From assembly GCF_001571365.1 (NCBI RefSeq), contig NZ_BCTQ01000014.1, forward strand, positions 1-64,000: a DNA stretch of 64,000 bases, in the 5' to 3' direction. The stretch's first letter is position 1. The number at the start of each line of letters is the position of its first letter. Under the pieces are notes generated by a model that did not search any database, was not told the origin of the DNA, and worked only from the letters and a program-made list of their open reading frames with translations. This DNA is from Achromobacter denitrificans NBRC 15125. GTDB taxonomy: Bacteria > Pseudomonadota > Gammaproteobacteria > Burkholderiales > Burkholderiaceae_B. The translations under genes and the position numbers were made by a program. Positions 8,187 through 16,712 of this stretch are shown one piece after another.

Positions 8187-9326
8187 TTGACCCGCATTGA
8201 TGATCCCCTGCACGACCGCGAGGTCGGCGCGGCCGACTCCACCCAGGACAATACCCGCACGGACGACACCCGCATCAGCGCGGTGCGGCCCCTGATCTCG
8301 CCCGCGCTGCTGCAGGACGAACTGCCCGTCGCCGCCGAGATCCAGAACCTGGTCGAACGCAGCCGCGCGGAAATCGCCGACGTGCTGCACGGCCGCGACG
8401 ACCGCCTGGTGCTGGTGGTCGGCCCCTGCTCCATCCACGATCACGGCCAGGCCATGGAGTACGCCCGCCAACTGCGCACCGCCGCCGAGCAGCACAGGCA
8501 GGACCTGCTGATCGTGATGCGCGTGTACTTCGAGAAGCCCCGCACCACGGTCGGCTGGAAGGGCTACATCAACGACCCGCGCCTGGACGGCAGCTTCCGC
8601 ATCAACGAAGGCCTGCGCCGCGCGCGCGAACTGCTGCTGGACATCAGCGGCCTGGGCCTGCCCATCGCCACCGAATTCCTCGACCTGCTCAGCCCGCAAT
8701 ACATCGCGGACCTGATCTCCTGGGGCGCCATCGGCGCGCGCACCACGGAAAGCCCCAGCCACCGCCAGCTCAGCTCCGGCCTGAGCTGTCCGCTGGGCTT
8801 CAAGAACGGCACCGACGGCGGCGTCCAGATCGCCGCCGACGCCATGGTCGCCGCCAGCGCCAAGCATGCCTTCATGGGCATGACCAAGATGGGCATGGCG
8901 GCCATCTTCGAAACCCGCGGCAACCAGGACACCCACGTCATCCTGCGCGGCGGCAAGCAAGGCCCCAACTACGACGCCGCCAGCGTCGACGCCTGCTGCG
9001 CCGCGCTGCGCGCCGCCGGCCAGCGCGAGCAGGTCATGATCGACTGCTCGCACGCCAATTCCAACAAGTCGCACCTGCGCCAGGTCGACGTGGCCAACGA
9101 CATCGCCGCCCAGCTCGCCCAGGGCGACGCCCGCATCACCGGCGTCATGATCGAAAGCCACCTCGAAGAAGGCCGCCAGGACCTGAAGGCCGGCCAGCCC
9201 CTGCGCCACGGCGTGTCCATCACGGACGCCTGCCTGGGCTGGTCGCAGACCGCGCCGGTGCTCGACACGCTCGCCCGGGCGGTGCGCCAGCGCCGCGAAA
9301 AAGCGGCGGCCGGCGCTCAGGCGTAG
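8187..9326 (+). CDS. aroG: 3-deoxy-7-phosphoheptulonate (DAHP) synthase, type I
   Basis: This 379-residue enzyme condenses phosphoenolpyruvate and erythrose 4-phosphate in the first step of the shikimate pathway in the cytoplasm. It carries the family signatures VVGPCSIHD, FEKPRTTVGWKG, GARTTESPSHR and DCSHANSNK with metal-binding Cys and His, and has the full length of the AroFGH group. The start is the TTG at 8187, with GGAG seven bases upstream and no better in-frame start. Which aromatic amino acid inhibits it cannot be read from sequence alone. Its last ten bases overlap the end of the convergent DadA-like gene. Confidence 0.93.
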   Translation: MTRIDDPLHDREVGAADSTQDNTRTDDTRISAVRPLISPALLQDELPVAAEIQNLVERSRAEIADVLHGRDDRLVLVVGPCSIHDHGQAMEYARQLRTAAEQHRQDLLIVMRVYFEKPRTTVGWKGYINDPRLDGSFRINEGLRRARELLLDISGLGLPIATEFLDLLSPQYIADLISWGAIGARTTESPSHRQLSSGLSCPLGFKNGTDGGVQIAADAMVAASAKHAFMGMTKMGMAAIFETRGNQDTHVILRGGKQGPNYDAASVDACCAALRAAGQREQVMIDCSHANSNKSHLRQVDVANDIAAQLAQGDARITGVMIESHLEEGRQDLKAGQPLRHGVSITDACLGWSQTAPVLDTLARAVRQRREKAAAGAQA

Positions 9327-10567
9327 CGGTCGGCGCGGTAAGGCGCCGGATCCACGTCCGGCGCCTCGCCCGTGATCAGGCTGGCCAGCAGCCTGCCCGT
9401 CACGGGCCCCAGCGTGAAGCCGTGATGCGCGTGGCCGAAGGCCAGCCACAGGCCCGGGTGGCGCGGCGCGGGGCCGATCACGGGCCGCATGTCCGGCATG
9501 CACGGCCGGCACCCCATCCACGGTTCCCGTTCCACCGCCTCGCCCAGGGGCAGCAGTTGTCCAGCCAGCGCGCGCGTGCGCTGGATCTGGATGGGCGACG
9601 GCGGCGCGTCGCGCGCCGCGAACTCCGCGCCGGTCGTCAGGCGCACGCCCAGCGTCATGGGCGTCACCACGAAACCGCTCTCGATGTCCGCCACCGGATG
9701 CGACAGGCTCGCGCCGTCCTCCAGCGCGAAATGCTGGTGGTAACCGCGCTTCACCGCCATCGGCAGGCGATAACCCAGCGGCCGCAGCACGTCCGGCGAC
9801 CACGGCCCCAGCGCCACGACCGCGTCGCGGGCCTCGATCGGCCCGTTCTCTCCCTGCGCCCGCCAGCCCTTGCCCTCAGGCCTCAGGCTGCGCGCGTCGC
9901 CGCGTTCCAGCACGCCGCCCAGCCGCAGGAACAGGTCGGCATAGCCCTTCGTCACCGCGCCCGGATCCGACACGTTGACCGGGTCCAGCCAGTGCACCGC
10001 GCCCGCCATGCGCGCCGACAGCGAGGGTTCCAGCGCCGCCAGCGCCTGCCGGTCCAGCACGCGGTAGGACAGGCCGTAAGGCGCGAGCGCCTCCGCCTCG
10101 GCCACGGCGCGGGCCAGCCCGGCTCCGCTGCGCGCGCCGTCGATCCAGCCGTTGCGGCGGAACAGATGGGAGATCCCCGCCTCGTCCTTGAGCGCGTCGT
10201 GCTCGGCCACGCAGCGTTCGATCAGCGGCAGCATGGCCTCGGCCGCGCGCGCCAGGCGCCGGGGCGCCGAATGCCACCAATAGCGCAGCAGCCACGGCGC
10301 GACCGCGGGGAGGAAACGCGGGTGGTAGCTGACGTCGGGCGTATCGTTCCTGGCATAGCGCCACAGGCTGCGCCAGTCGCGCGGAAACGCATAGGGAATC
10401 ACGCTGGCGCGTTCGATCAGCCCGGCGTTGCCGTAGCTGGTTTCCTCGCCCGGCCCGCGCCGGTCCAGCAGCACGACCGAACGGCCGCGCCGCGCCAAAT
10501 GCAGCGCCGTGCTGACGCCCACGATGCCCGCGCCCAGGACCACCACGTCTGTTTTCATGCGCGGCAT
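9317..10567 (-). CDS. DadA-like FAD-dependent amino acid oxidoreductase
   Basis: A 416-residue DAO-fold flavoprotein. The N-terminal dinucleotide motif is VVLGAGIVGVSTALHLARRG, followed by a DadA-like ETSYGNAGLIERASVIPYAFP and the C-terminal FAD contact FGHAHHGFTLGPVTGRLLA. Such proteins oxidise D-amino acids, or related secondary amines, to keto acids and pass electrons to the respiratory chain. The substrate cannot be fixed; hydroxyproline-type dehydrogenases look similar. It overlaps aroG by ten bases tail to tail. An alternative ATG lies at 10558. It may connect functionally with the D-amino-acid operon at 39-42 kb, but nothing local proves this. Confidence 0.82.
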   Translation of the reverse strand: MPRMKTDVVVLGAGIVGVSTALHLARRGRSVVLLDRRGPGEETSYGNAGLIERASVIPYAFPRDWRSLWRYARNDTPDVSYHPRFLPAVAPWLLRYWWHSAPRRLARAAEAMLPLIERCVAEHDALKDEAGISHLFRRNGWIDGARSGAGLARAVAEAEALAPYGLSYRVLDRQALAALEPSLSARMAGAVHWLDPVNVSDPGAVTKGYADLFLRLGGVLERGDARSLRPEGKGWRAQGENGPIEARDAVVALGPWSPDVLRPLGYRLPMAVKRGYHQHFALEDGASLSHPVADIESGFVVTPMTLGVRLTTGAEFAARDAPPSPIQIQRTRALAGQLLPLGEAVEREPWMGCRPCMPDMRPVIGPAPRHPGLWLAFGHAHHGFTLGPVTGRLLASLITGEAPDVDPAPYRADRYA

Positions 10568-10659
10568 TCTGCGCCCGGCCGACAGGTTTGGGCAAGCGCG
10601 CCCAGGCGTAGAATTCCCGGCAGCGCGGGGCGCGGCCTCGGCGACCCGAAGGAATGCCC

Positions 10660-11259
10660 ATGACCTTGCCTGCCCTGCAACCCGTCACGCTCGCCGGCGC
10701 GATCGTGCGCCTCGAACCGATGGCCGCCCGCCACGCCGAAGACCTCGCCCGCGCGGGCCTGCACCCCGAGCTCTGGCGCCTGCAGCCCGAACCGGTCGAG
10801 ACCCCCGACGACATGCGGCGCTACGTGGACCGCGCGCTCGCCGGCCAGCGCGAAGGCACCTGCCTGCCCTTCGCCATCGTGCGTCAGGACAACGGCGAGG
10901 TCATCGGCGCCACCCGCTACATGGACATCGCGCTCGCCCACAAGCGGCTGGAGATCGGCGCCACCTGGCTCACGCCTTCCAGCCAGCGCTCCGGCGCCAA
11001 TACCGAAGCCAAATTCCTGCTGTTGCAGCACGCTTTTGAAACAATTGGTATCATACGCGTCGTGTTCAAAACGGAGTTGAGCAATGCGCAGTCCCGGCAG
11101 GCCATACTCCGCATCGGCGGCGTCGAGGAAGGCGTGTTTCGCAAGCACCTGATCGCGCAGTCCGGGCGTGCCCGCGACATGGTCTACTTCGCCATCCTCG
11201 ACGAAGACTGGCCCTCGGTCAAAGCGCGCCTGCAGGCACGACTGCGCCGTTCCGCCTAG
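10660..11259 (+). CDS. GNAT N-acetyltransferase, RimJ/RimL type
   Basis: A 199-residue acetyltransferase of the Acetyltransf_3 group. It has an N-terminal GAIVRLEPMAARHAEDLARAG, a core GEVIGATRYMDIALAHKRLEIGATWL and an acetyl-CoA-contact region around FLLLQHAFETIGIIRVVFKT. Relatives acetylate protein N-termini or small amines; the target here is unknown. Start ATG 10660 is preferred over ATG 10654 because GAAGGA lies six bases before it and directly abuts the other. It is divergent from the DadA-like gene. Confidence 0.8.
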   Translation: MTLPALQPVTLAGAIVRLEPMAARHAEDLARAGLHPELWRLQPEPVETPDDMRRYVDRALAGQREGTCLPFAIVRQDNGEVIGATRYMDIALAHKRLEIGATWLTPSSQRSGANTEAKFLLLQHAFETIGIIRVVFKTELSNAQSRQAILRIGGVEEGVFRKHLIAQSGRARDMVYFAILDEDWPSVKARLQARLRRSA

Positions 11260-11330
11260 GCGGCGCCTTTCGTTCTTTACGCAGCCAGTCCGGGCCCGAC
11301 ACGCCCGCCCCAGCACTATTTTCGTCAGGT

Positions 11331-11810
11331 ATGGATCGCACACCCCCCGCCCCGCCCGCGTTCGCGCGCCCCACCATTTTCCTCTACACCGAAGAGCAGC
11401 GCGGCAACCAGCTGGTTGAATCGCAGGTGATCGGCATGATGTCCGACGTGTCGGGTTCCGACAAACTCATCGTGGTGCAGGATCCGCACAGCGGCTTGAA
11501 GTTCATCTATCGGATCGACCACGAAAGCAGCAACCTCGACGCCGCCGCGCTCACCGAGCAGGAAGCGTCGCTGTTCGACGGCAAGCATGCCGTCCAGATC
11601 GACGCCACCTCGTACCGTCTGGGCACGGCCGACAACGCCATGAAACTGCTGCGGGGCAAAACCCAGTGGATACAGGACAAGGGCGCGGTGCTGTCGGTGC
11701 TGCTGCAGAACGCCGCGGCCCGCAAGACGCGCTTCGCCGCGGTGCGCATCGAGCGCGACCGCCTGCGCAAGGTGCCGCCGGGCGTTCCGATCGAACGGCT
11801 GCCTACATAA
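11331..11810 (+). CDS. Conserved-looking protein of unknown function
   Basis: A 159-residue soluble protein I do not recognise. It has a Pro/Ala-rich first 15 residues, no signal peptide or membrane segment, and mixed alpha/beta composition, with stretches such as KLIVVQDPHSGLKFIYRIDH and a basic C-terminal third (ARKTRFAAVRIERDRLRKVP). Codon use and third-position GC match its neighbours, so it looks like a real native gene. Its stop is followed 26 bases later by the inverted DnaA-box pair. It is separated by 71 bases from the acetyltransferase upstream. Start ATG 11331 has only a weak ribosome site. Confidence 0.6.
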   Translation: MDRTPPAPPAFARPTIFLYTEEQRGNQLVESQVIGMMSDVSGSDKLIVVQDPHSGLKFIYRIDHESSNLDAAALTEQEASLFDGKHAVQIDATSYRLGTADNAMKLLRGKTQWIQDKGAVLSVLLQNAAARKTRFAAVRIERDRLRKVPPGVPIERLPT

Positions 11811-11836
11811 AAAAGACAGTACCGGGCGCGCGGCGC

Positions 11837-11859
11837 TTATCCACAATTTCTGTGGATAA
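11837..11859. promoter_or_regulatory. Two perfect DnaA boxes in inverted orientation
   Basis: TTATCCACA (11837-11845) and its exact reverse complement TGTGGATAA (11851-11859) flank a five-base spacer. Each is the strongest E. coli-type DnaA box. They lie in a 286-base gene-free stretch downstream of the unknown protein and upstream of the leader ORF. The remainder of that gap shows no gene. No dnaA, dnaN or AT-rich unwinding region is near, so this is not an origin by itself. As a 9-bp hairpin with no T run it could also act as an RNA structure. Confidence 0.6.
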
Positions 11860-12096
11860 ACCCGGCTCCAACACACGGCCGATGGCCGTTGGGGCGATGC
11901 CGCCCGGGCTGCTCAATTTTTGACCACCCCCATTTTCGCGCGCGGACGGATGAGATCCTTGATCCATGGCGCGGCGCCGCAACGGGGTTGATGATATTCT
12001 CCGCAAGCGCGAGCGCGCGGCGCCAAGCGGCCCGAGCGGCGGCGGGCCGCGCGAACGAACCCCAATAAGAAGCCCTACCTGAAAGGAGCGGATAGC

Positions 12097-12150
12097 GTGT
12101 TTGTCCTTGGAGCGCCCCGCGCGGAACCCCTGGCGCCGGCGTCCCCGTGA
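12097..12150 (+). CDS. 17-residue leader peptide coupled to the response regulator
   Basis: A GTG at 12097 follows a strong AAAGGAG ribosome site (12082-12088, spacing eight) and opens a short frame encoding VFVLGAPRAEPLAPASP. Its TGA overlaps the GTG start of the next gene in GTGA (12147-12150). The regulator itself has no good ribosome site, and its frame has a TAG at 12093 and no other start before 12147. Translation of the leader is therefore the likely way ribosomes reach the regulator. The peptide is proline- and alanine-rich and has no recognised homologue. It is too short to prove by composition. Confidence 0.5.
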   Translation: MFVLGAPRAEPLAPASP

Positions 12151-12878
12151 CGATCATCATCGTCGACGACCACGGAGACTGGCGCGACACCATCGCCGAA
12201 TACATCCGCGATCTCGGCCTGGACAACGCCATCCTCACCGCGGGCTCCCTGGCGGAGCTGGACCGGCTGTTGCTGACCGTCAACCCGGGCATCCTGGTGC
12301 TGGACGCGATGCTGCCCGACGGCGACGCCCTGACCCGCGTCTCTCACCTGCGCACCACCTTCCCATCCATGGGCATCATCATGCTCACGGGCAGGCTGCT
12401 GAGCGAAGACAAGGTGTCGGGCCTGAGCCTGGGCGCCGACCACTACCTGACCAAGCCCGTCAACCTCGCCGAGCTGGGCGCCACGCTGGTGTCGCTGTCC
12501 CGCCGCCTGCGGGTGGTGCCGGCCGGCGCGCCGGGCCAGGCCCAGCCCGACGTCTGGCGCTTCGATCCCGCGCGCCGCGTCCTGCTGTCGCCCGAGCAGG
12601 TCTGCGTCGACATCACCGATACCGAAAGCCGCCTGATCGGCGCGCTGATCCAGGCCGCGCCCCTGCCGCTCTCGCGCGGCCGGCTGGTCGAGGCGCTGGG
12701 CGCCAGCGCCGAGGCCTACGACACGCACCGCCTGGATGCCCACGTTCACCGACTGCGCCGCAAGCTGCGGGCGCAGGCCGGCGGCGACATGGGCCTCCGC
12801 ACCGTCTACGGCGTCGGCTACGTCTGCACCGTTCCCGTGCAGATCGTGGGCGGCGCCCCATCGAGATCCACGCCATGA
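12147..12878 (+). CDS. OmpR-type response regulator, orphan
   Basis: A 243-residue response regulator. The receiver domain has D7/D8, phospho-acceptor D53 (LVLDAMLPDGD) and K103 (LTKPVN); the C-terminal winged helix carries HVHRLRRKLRAQ and TVYGVGYVC, as in OmpR/PhoB proteins. No histidine kinase is adjacent, so its signal is unknown. The GTG start lies within the stop of the leader peptide, and its own TGA overlaps the ATG of the citE-like gene (ATGA at 12875-12878), so all three are likely translated as one unit. Control of its partner operon or itself is inferred. Confidence 0.85.
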   Translation: MTIIIVDDHGDWRDTIAEYIRDLGLDNAILTAGSLAELDRLLLTVNPGILVLDAMLPDGDALTRVSHLRTTFPSMGIIMLTGRLLSEDKVSGLSLGADHYLTKPVNLAELGATLVSLSRRLRVVPAGAPGQAQPDVWRFDPARRVLLSPEQVCVDITDTESRLIGALIQAAPLPLSRGRLVEALGASAEAYDTHRLDAHVHRLRRKLRAQAGGDMGLRTVYGVGYVCTVPVQIVGGAPSRSTP

Positions 12879-13744
12879 ATGCCGCCATCCGCCCTCGCCG
12901 TTCCGTTCTGTACATGCCCGGCGCCAACGCGCGCGCGCTGGACAAGGCGCGCACCCTGGACGCCGACGCGCTGATCCTGGACCTCGAAGACGCCGTCGCG
13001 CCCGACGCCAAGGCGCAGGCCCGCGAGCAGGTGGCCGCCGCCCTGCGCGCCGGCGGCTACGGACGCCGCGAATGCGTGGTGCGCATCAACGCCCTCGACA
13101 CCGCGTGGGGCCATGACGACGTGCGGGCCATCGCCCGGGCGGGCGCCGACGCCGTGCTGCTGCCCAAGGCGCAGTCGGCCGCCGAACTCGCCGCGCTGGC
13201 GCAGGCCCTGGACGCGGCGGGCGCGCCCGCCTCGCTGCCCCTGTGGGCCATGGCGGAAACGCCGCTGGGCTTTCTGCGCCTGGATGCCATCGCCGGCGGC
13301 CACCCCAGGCTCGCCGCCATCGTGGTCGGCACTTCCGACCTGGTCAAGGACCTGCACGCGCGGCACACGCCGTCTCGCGAAGAAACCCTGCTGGCGCGCT
13401 CGATGGCCGTGATGGCGGCGCGGGCCCACGGCCTGGCCGTGCTGGACGGCGTGCACCTGGACCTGAACGACGACGCGGGCCTGCTGGCGGCCTGCGCCCA
13501 GGGACGCAACCAGGGCTTCGACGGCAAGACGCTCATCCATCCGAAACAGATTGCGGCGGCCAACGCCGCCTTCGCGCCCGCGCCAGAGGAACTCGCCGCC
13601 GCCCGCAAGCGCCTGGACGCCTGGCGCGCCGCGCAGGCGGCCGGCCTGGGCGTGGCCGTGGTCGACGGCGCCCTGGTGGAAAACCTGCACGCCCGGGAAG
13701 CCGAGCGCGTGCTGGCGCTGGCCGACGCCATCGCCCGCGCCTAG
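12875..13744 (+). CDS. HpcH/HpaI aldolase, CitE-like lyase
   Basis: A 289-residue TIM-barrel enzyme of the CitE group. It begins RRSVLYMPGANARALDKA, with the acidic metal motif LILDLEDAVAPDAK, the active-site RINALDTAWGHDD and the C-terminal GFDGKTLIHPKQI. Family members cleave citryl-CoA, malyl-CoA or related acyl-CoA esters to acetyl-CoA (or a thioester) and an oxo acid. There are no CitD, CitF or malate-thiokinase genes nearby, so it is a free-standing lyase rather than part of citrate lyase. It overlaps the response regulator by four bases, a coupling that points to joint expression. The exact substrate is unknown. Confidence 0.83.
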   Translation: MNAAIRPRRSVLYMPGANARALDKARTLDADALILDLEDAVAPDAKAQAREQVAAALRAGGYGRRECVVRINALDTAWGHDDVRAIARAGADAVLLPKAQSAAELAALAQALDAAGAPASLPLWAMAETPLGFLRLDAIAGGHPRLAAIVVGTSDLVKDLHARHTPSREETLLARSMAVMAARAHGLAVLDGVHLDLNDDAGLLAACAQGRNQGFDGKTLIHPKQIAAANAAFAPAPEELAAARKRLDAWRAAQAAGLGVAVVDGALVENLHAREAERVLALADAIARA

Positions 13745-13752
13745 CGCGTCGC

Positions 13753-13780
13753 TTGCGGACAGCGCCGGCAGCAGTAATAT
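13753..13780 (+). promoter_or_regulatory. Candidate sigma-70 promoter for the endopeptidase gene
   Basis: TTGCGG (13753-13758), a 16-base spacer and TAATAT (13775-13780) lie in the 103-base gap ahead of the PBP7-type gene. The predicted start site would be about 60 bases before its GTG codon. Confidence 0.4.
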
Positions 13781-13847
13781 CGGCTTTCAAATGTATATTG
13801 TCGGTAACGCGCCGCCCGGCGCGGGGCCGGTGAATCGGGGAGCGTTC

Positions 13848-14840
13848 GTGGCGCGGGTCTTGCGGCAACTAGCGGTGTCATTCTGCGCGGCGGCGGTCTG
13901 GGCCGTCGCGGCCGGCTTGCCGGCGCCGGCGCAGGCCCAGGCCGCCAATTTCCACCCCTGCAATTCCCAGCCCTCCCTGCCCATGTGCCAGCACGGCTAC
14001 GGCAAGCGCATCGCCGTCCAGCGCTGGGGCGCGCAACCCGATCCGCTGGATCCGGACGCGGCCGCCAACGCCTCGCTGGTCACGCGCAACCCGGCCAAGG
14101 AAGTCGAGAAGCTCAAGTCCACCACGATCCTGGTGCAGGACATGGATACGTCCGAAGTGCTGTTCGCGCGCAACGAGGGCGTCGTGCGGCCCATCGCCTC
14201 CATTACCAAGTTGATGGCGGCGTGGACGCTGGTGAAGGCCGGCCTGCCCATGGACGAGATAATCACCGTCGACGCCAGCGACACTCGCTCCACCAGCGAG
14301 TTGCCCTCGCGCCTGACGGCCGGCACCAGACTGAGCCGCGGCGATCTGCTACGCCTGGCGCTGATCCCTTCCGAAAACAGCGCCGCGCAGGCCCTGGGGC
14401 GCACCTACACCGGCGGCACCGCCGCCTTCGTCGCGGCGATGAACGCCGAAGCCCGGGCGCTGGGCATGACCGACTCCAGCTTCGCCGAACCGAGCGGCCT
14501 GTCCAACGACAACCAGTCTTCGGCCCGGGATCTGGCCAAGCTGCTCCAGGCGATTTCCGCGCAGCCGCTGATCCGCCAGTACACGGCCGAAACCAGCTAC
14601 CAGGCCGCCGGCCAGACCTTCCGCAACACCAACATCCTGGTGGGCCGTCCGCAATGGGAAATCCTGGTCTCCAAGACCGGCACCACCCGCGAAGCCGGCG
14701 ACTGCCTGGTGATGGCGGTCAAGGTCGGACGGCGCAACCTGGCCATGGTGCTGCTCAACGCGCAAGGCACCAGCGGCTCGCGCTTCGGCGACGCCGTCCG
14801 CCTGCGGCGGGTGCTGGATAGCCGGCTCGCATCGCGATAA
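13848..14840 (+). CDS. pbpG: D-alanyl-D-alanine endopeptidase (PBP7/8 type)
   Basis: A 330-residue periplasmic serine peptidase of the S11 family that trims or opens cross-links of peptidoglycan. A signal peptide ending near AQA (residues 1-30) is followed by the three penicillin-binding motifs: S118-I-T-K121, S175-E-N177 and K276-T-G278. It lacks the C-terminal amphipathic anchor of DacA-type carboxypeptidases and has PBP7-like length, with a Cys pair (C38, C47) near the N-terminus. GTG 13848 is chosen for its GGGGAG ribosome site; in-frame GTG 13830 and ATG 13791 would lengthen the signal region. It begins a new unit after the citE-like gene. Confidence 0.85.
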   Translation: MARVLRQLAVSFCAAAVWAVAAGLPAPAQAQAANFHPCNSQPSLPMCQHGYGKRIAVQRWGAQPDPLDPDAAANASLVTRNPAKEVEKLKSTTILVQDMDTSEVLFARNEGVVRPIASITKLMAAWTLVKAGLPMDEIITVDASDTRSTSELPSRLTAGTRLSRGDLLRLALIPSENSAAQALGRTYTGGTAAFVAAMNAEARALGMTDSSFAEPSGLSNDNQSSARDLAKLLQAISAQPLIRQYTAETSYQAAGQTFRNTNILVGRPQWEILVSKTGTTREAGDCLVMAVKVGRRNLAMVLLNAQGTSGSRFGDAVRLRRVLDSRLASR

Positions 14841-15010
14841 GCAGCCCCCTCGCGCGACGAGCGCGCGCGGCCCGGTACAATAACGCCCTTGACGCGGACG
14901 GACGCCCGTCCCATCCGCCTGTCGCGCCACCCGCGCGCGCCCTCTTCCCCGATGACTTTTCACCGCGCCCGGCCGGCGGAAATACTGCCGCCTCCCCTGT
15001 CGCACCATCC

Positions 15011-16642
15011 ATGATCCGCTTCCAACAAGTTTCTCTCGCGCGCGGCGTCAAGCCCCTGCTCGATAAAGTCGACCTGCTTCTGAACCCCGGCGACAAGATC
15101 GGGCTGATCGGCGCCAACGGCGCCGGCAAATCCAGCCTCTTCGGGCTGCTGCGCGGCACGCTGCACGCGGATCAGGGCGACCTGGACTTCCCGGCCAACT
15201 GGCGCATGGCCTACGTCGCGCAGGAAACGCCGGCGCTGGACCGTCCCGCGATCGAATACGCCATCGACGGCGACGTCACGCTGCGCCGCCTGGAGGCGGA
15301 ACTGGCGGCGCTGGAAGCCGAACCCGAAAGCGTGGAGAACGGCCTGCGCATGGCCGACATCTATGCCGCGCTGGCCGACGCCGACGCCTACACCGTGCAC
15401 TCGCGCGCCGAGCAGCTGTTGACCGGCCTGGGCTTCACGCAGGCGCAGATGCAGCTGCCGCTGACCAGCTTCTCCGGCGGCTGGCGCATGCGCCTGAACC
15501 TGGCGCAGGCGCTGATGTGCCCGTCCGACCTGCTGCTGCTGGACGAGCCCACCAACCACCTGGACCTCGACGCCATCATCTGGCTGGAAGACTGGCTCAA
15601 GCGCTATCCGGGCACGCTGATCGTGATTTCCCACGACCGCGATTTCCTCGACGGCGTGGTCAACGTGATCGTCCACATCGACGAGCGCAAGCTCAAGCGC
15701 TACTCCGGCAACTACTCGTCTTTCGAGCGCCAGCGCGCCGCCCAGCTGGAACTGGCGCAAGGCATGATGGAAAAGCAGATGCGCCAGCGCGCGCACCTGC
15801 AGTCCTTCATCGACCGCTTCAAGGCGCAGGCCAGCAAGGCGCGCCAGGCGCAAAGCCGCATCAAGGCGCTGGCCCGCATGGAAGAAGTGGCGCCGCTGCG
15901 CGCCGCCGCGGAGTTCTCGTTCGAGTTCCGCGAGCCGCTGCGCGCGCCCAACCCGCTGCTCACCATGGACCGCGTCAGCGCCGGTTACCGCGGCGCGGGC
16001 GAAGAGGACCAGGCCGCCGCCGACAAGATCATCATCTCGGGCATCAATTTTTCCTTGCAGGCCGGCCAGCGCATCGGCCTGCTGGGCATCAACGGCGCCG
16101 GCAAATCCACCTTCATCAAGACCATCGCCGGCGAACTCGACGGCCTGGCCGGCGAGACCCAGTTCAACAAGGGCCTGTCCATCGGCTACTTCGCCCAGCA
16201 TCAGGTGGAAATGCTGCGCCACGACGAATCGCCGCTGTGGCACATGACCAAGGCGGCGCCCACCGTGCGCGAACAGGAACTGCGCAACTTCCTGGGCAGC
16301 TTCAACTTCAACGGCACCATGGCCACCAGTTCCATCGCGCCTTTCTCCGGCGGCGAAAAGGCCCGGCTGGCGCTCGCGCTCATCGTCTGGCAACGCCCCA
16401 ACCTGCTGCTGCTGGACGAGCCCACCAACCACCTGGACCTGGAAACGCGCGAAGCGCTGACCCACGCGCTGGCGCAGTTCGAGGGCACGCTGATGCTGGT
16501 CTCGCACGACCGCCACCTGTTGCGCGCCACCACCGACCAGTTCGTCATCGTGGCCGACGGCAAGGTCAGCCCCTTCGACGGCGACCTGGACGACTACAAG
16601 GACTGGCTCTACAAGACCAAGCTGTCCGCGAAGGCAGCCTGA
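15011..16642 (+). CDS. ABC-F ATPase, YheS-like
   Basis: A 543-residue soluble protein with two ABC ATPase domains: Walker A GANGAGKSS and GINGAGKST, signatures FSGGWRMRL and FSGGEKARL, and LLLDEPTNHLDL twice. Between them lies the charged two-helix P-site tether (about 235-300) typical of ABC-F translation factors. The sequence follows E. coli YheS closely (QETPALDRPAIEYAIDGD, NYSSFERQRAAQ, SIGYFAQHQVEML). These proteins act on the ribosome, not in membranes. YheS usually continues for about 100 residues as a C-terminal coiled coil; here the protein stops after YKTKLSAKAA, so that extension is missing. Confidence 0.9.
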   Translation: MIRFQQVSLARGVKPLLDKVDLLLNPGDKIGLIGANGAGKSSLFGLLRGTLHADQGDLDFPANWRMAYVAQETPALDRPAIEYAIDGDVTLRRLEAELAALEAEPESVENGLRMADIYAALADADAYTVHSRAEQLLTGLGFTQAQMQLPLTSFSGGWRMRLNLAQALMCPSDLLLLDEPTNHLDLDAIIWLEDWLKRYPGTLIVISHDRDFLDGVVNVIVHIDERKLKRYSGNYSSFERQRAAQLELAQGMMEKQMRQRAHLQSFIDRFKAQASKARQAQSRIKALARMEEVAPLRAAAEFSFEFREPLRAPNPLLTMDRVSAGYRGAGEEDQAAADKIIISGINFSLQAGQRIGLLGINGAGKSTFIKTIAGELDGLAGETQFNKGLSIGYFAQHQVEMLRHDESPLWHMTKAAPTVREQELRNFLGSFNFNGTMATSSIAPFSGGEKARLALALIVWQRPNLLLLDEPTNHLDLETREALTHALAQFEGTLMLVSHDRHLLRATTDQFVIVADGKVSPFDGDLDDYKDWLYKTKLSAKAA

Positions 16643-16712
16643 ATCCAGGCCGGCGCGCTGGGACAGGGGCTGGTGTCGACGTGCTCCGGCGCCTCCTGGA
16701 CCCGCCGTTCCA

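Noticed and set aside
11837-11859. Chromosome or plasmid origin at the DnaA boxes
   Set aside because: Only two boxes, no unwinding region, and no dnaA, dnaN, parAB or rep gene nearby.
12101-12874. A long frame joining upstream of the CitE-like gene into one 547-codon ORF
   Set aside because: The part before 12875 is Arg/Pro-rich and overlaps the response regulator, which has all receiver and winged-helix residues in its own frame.
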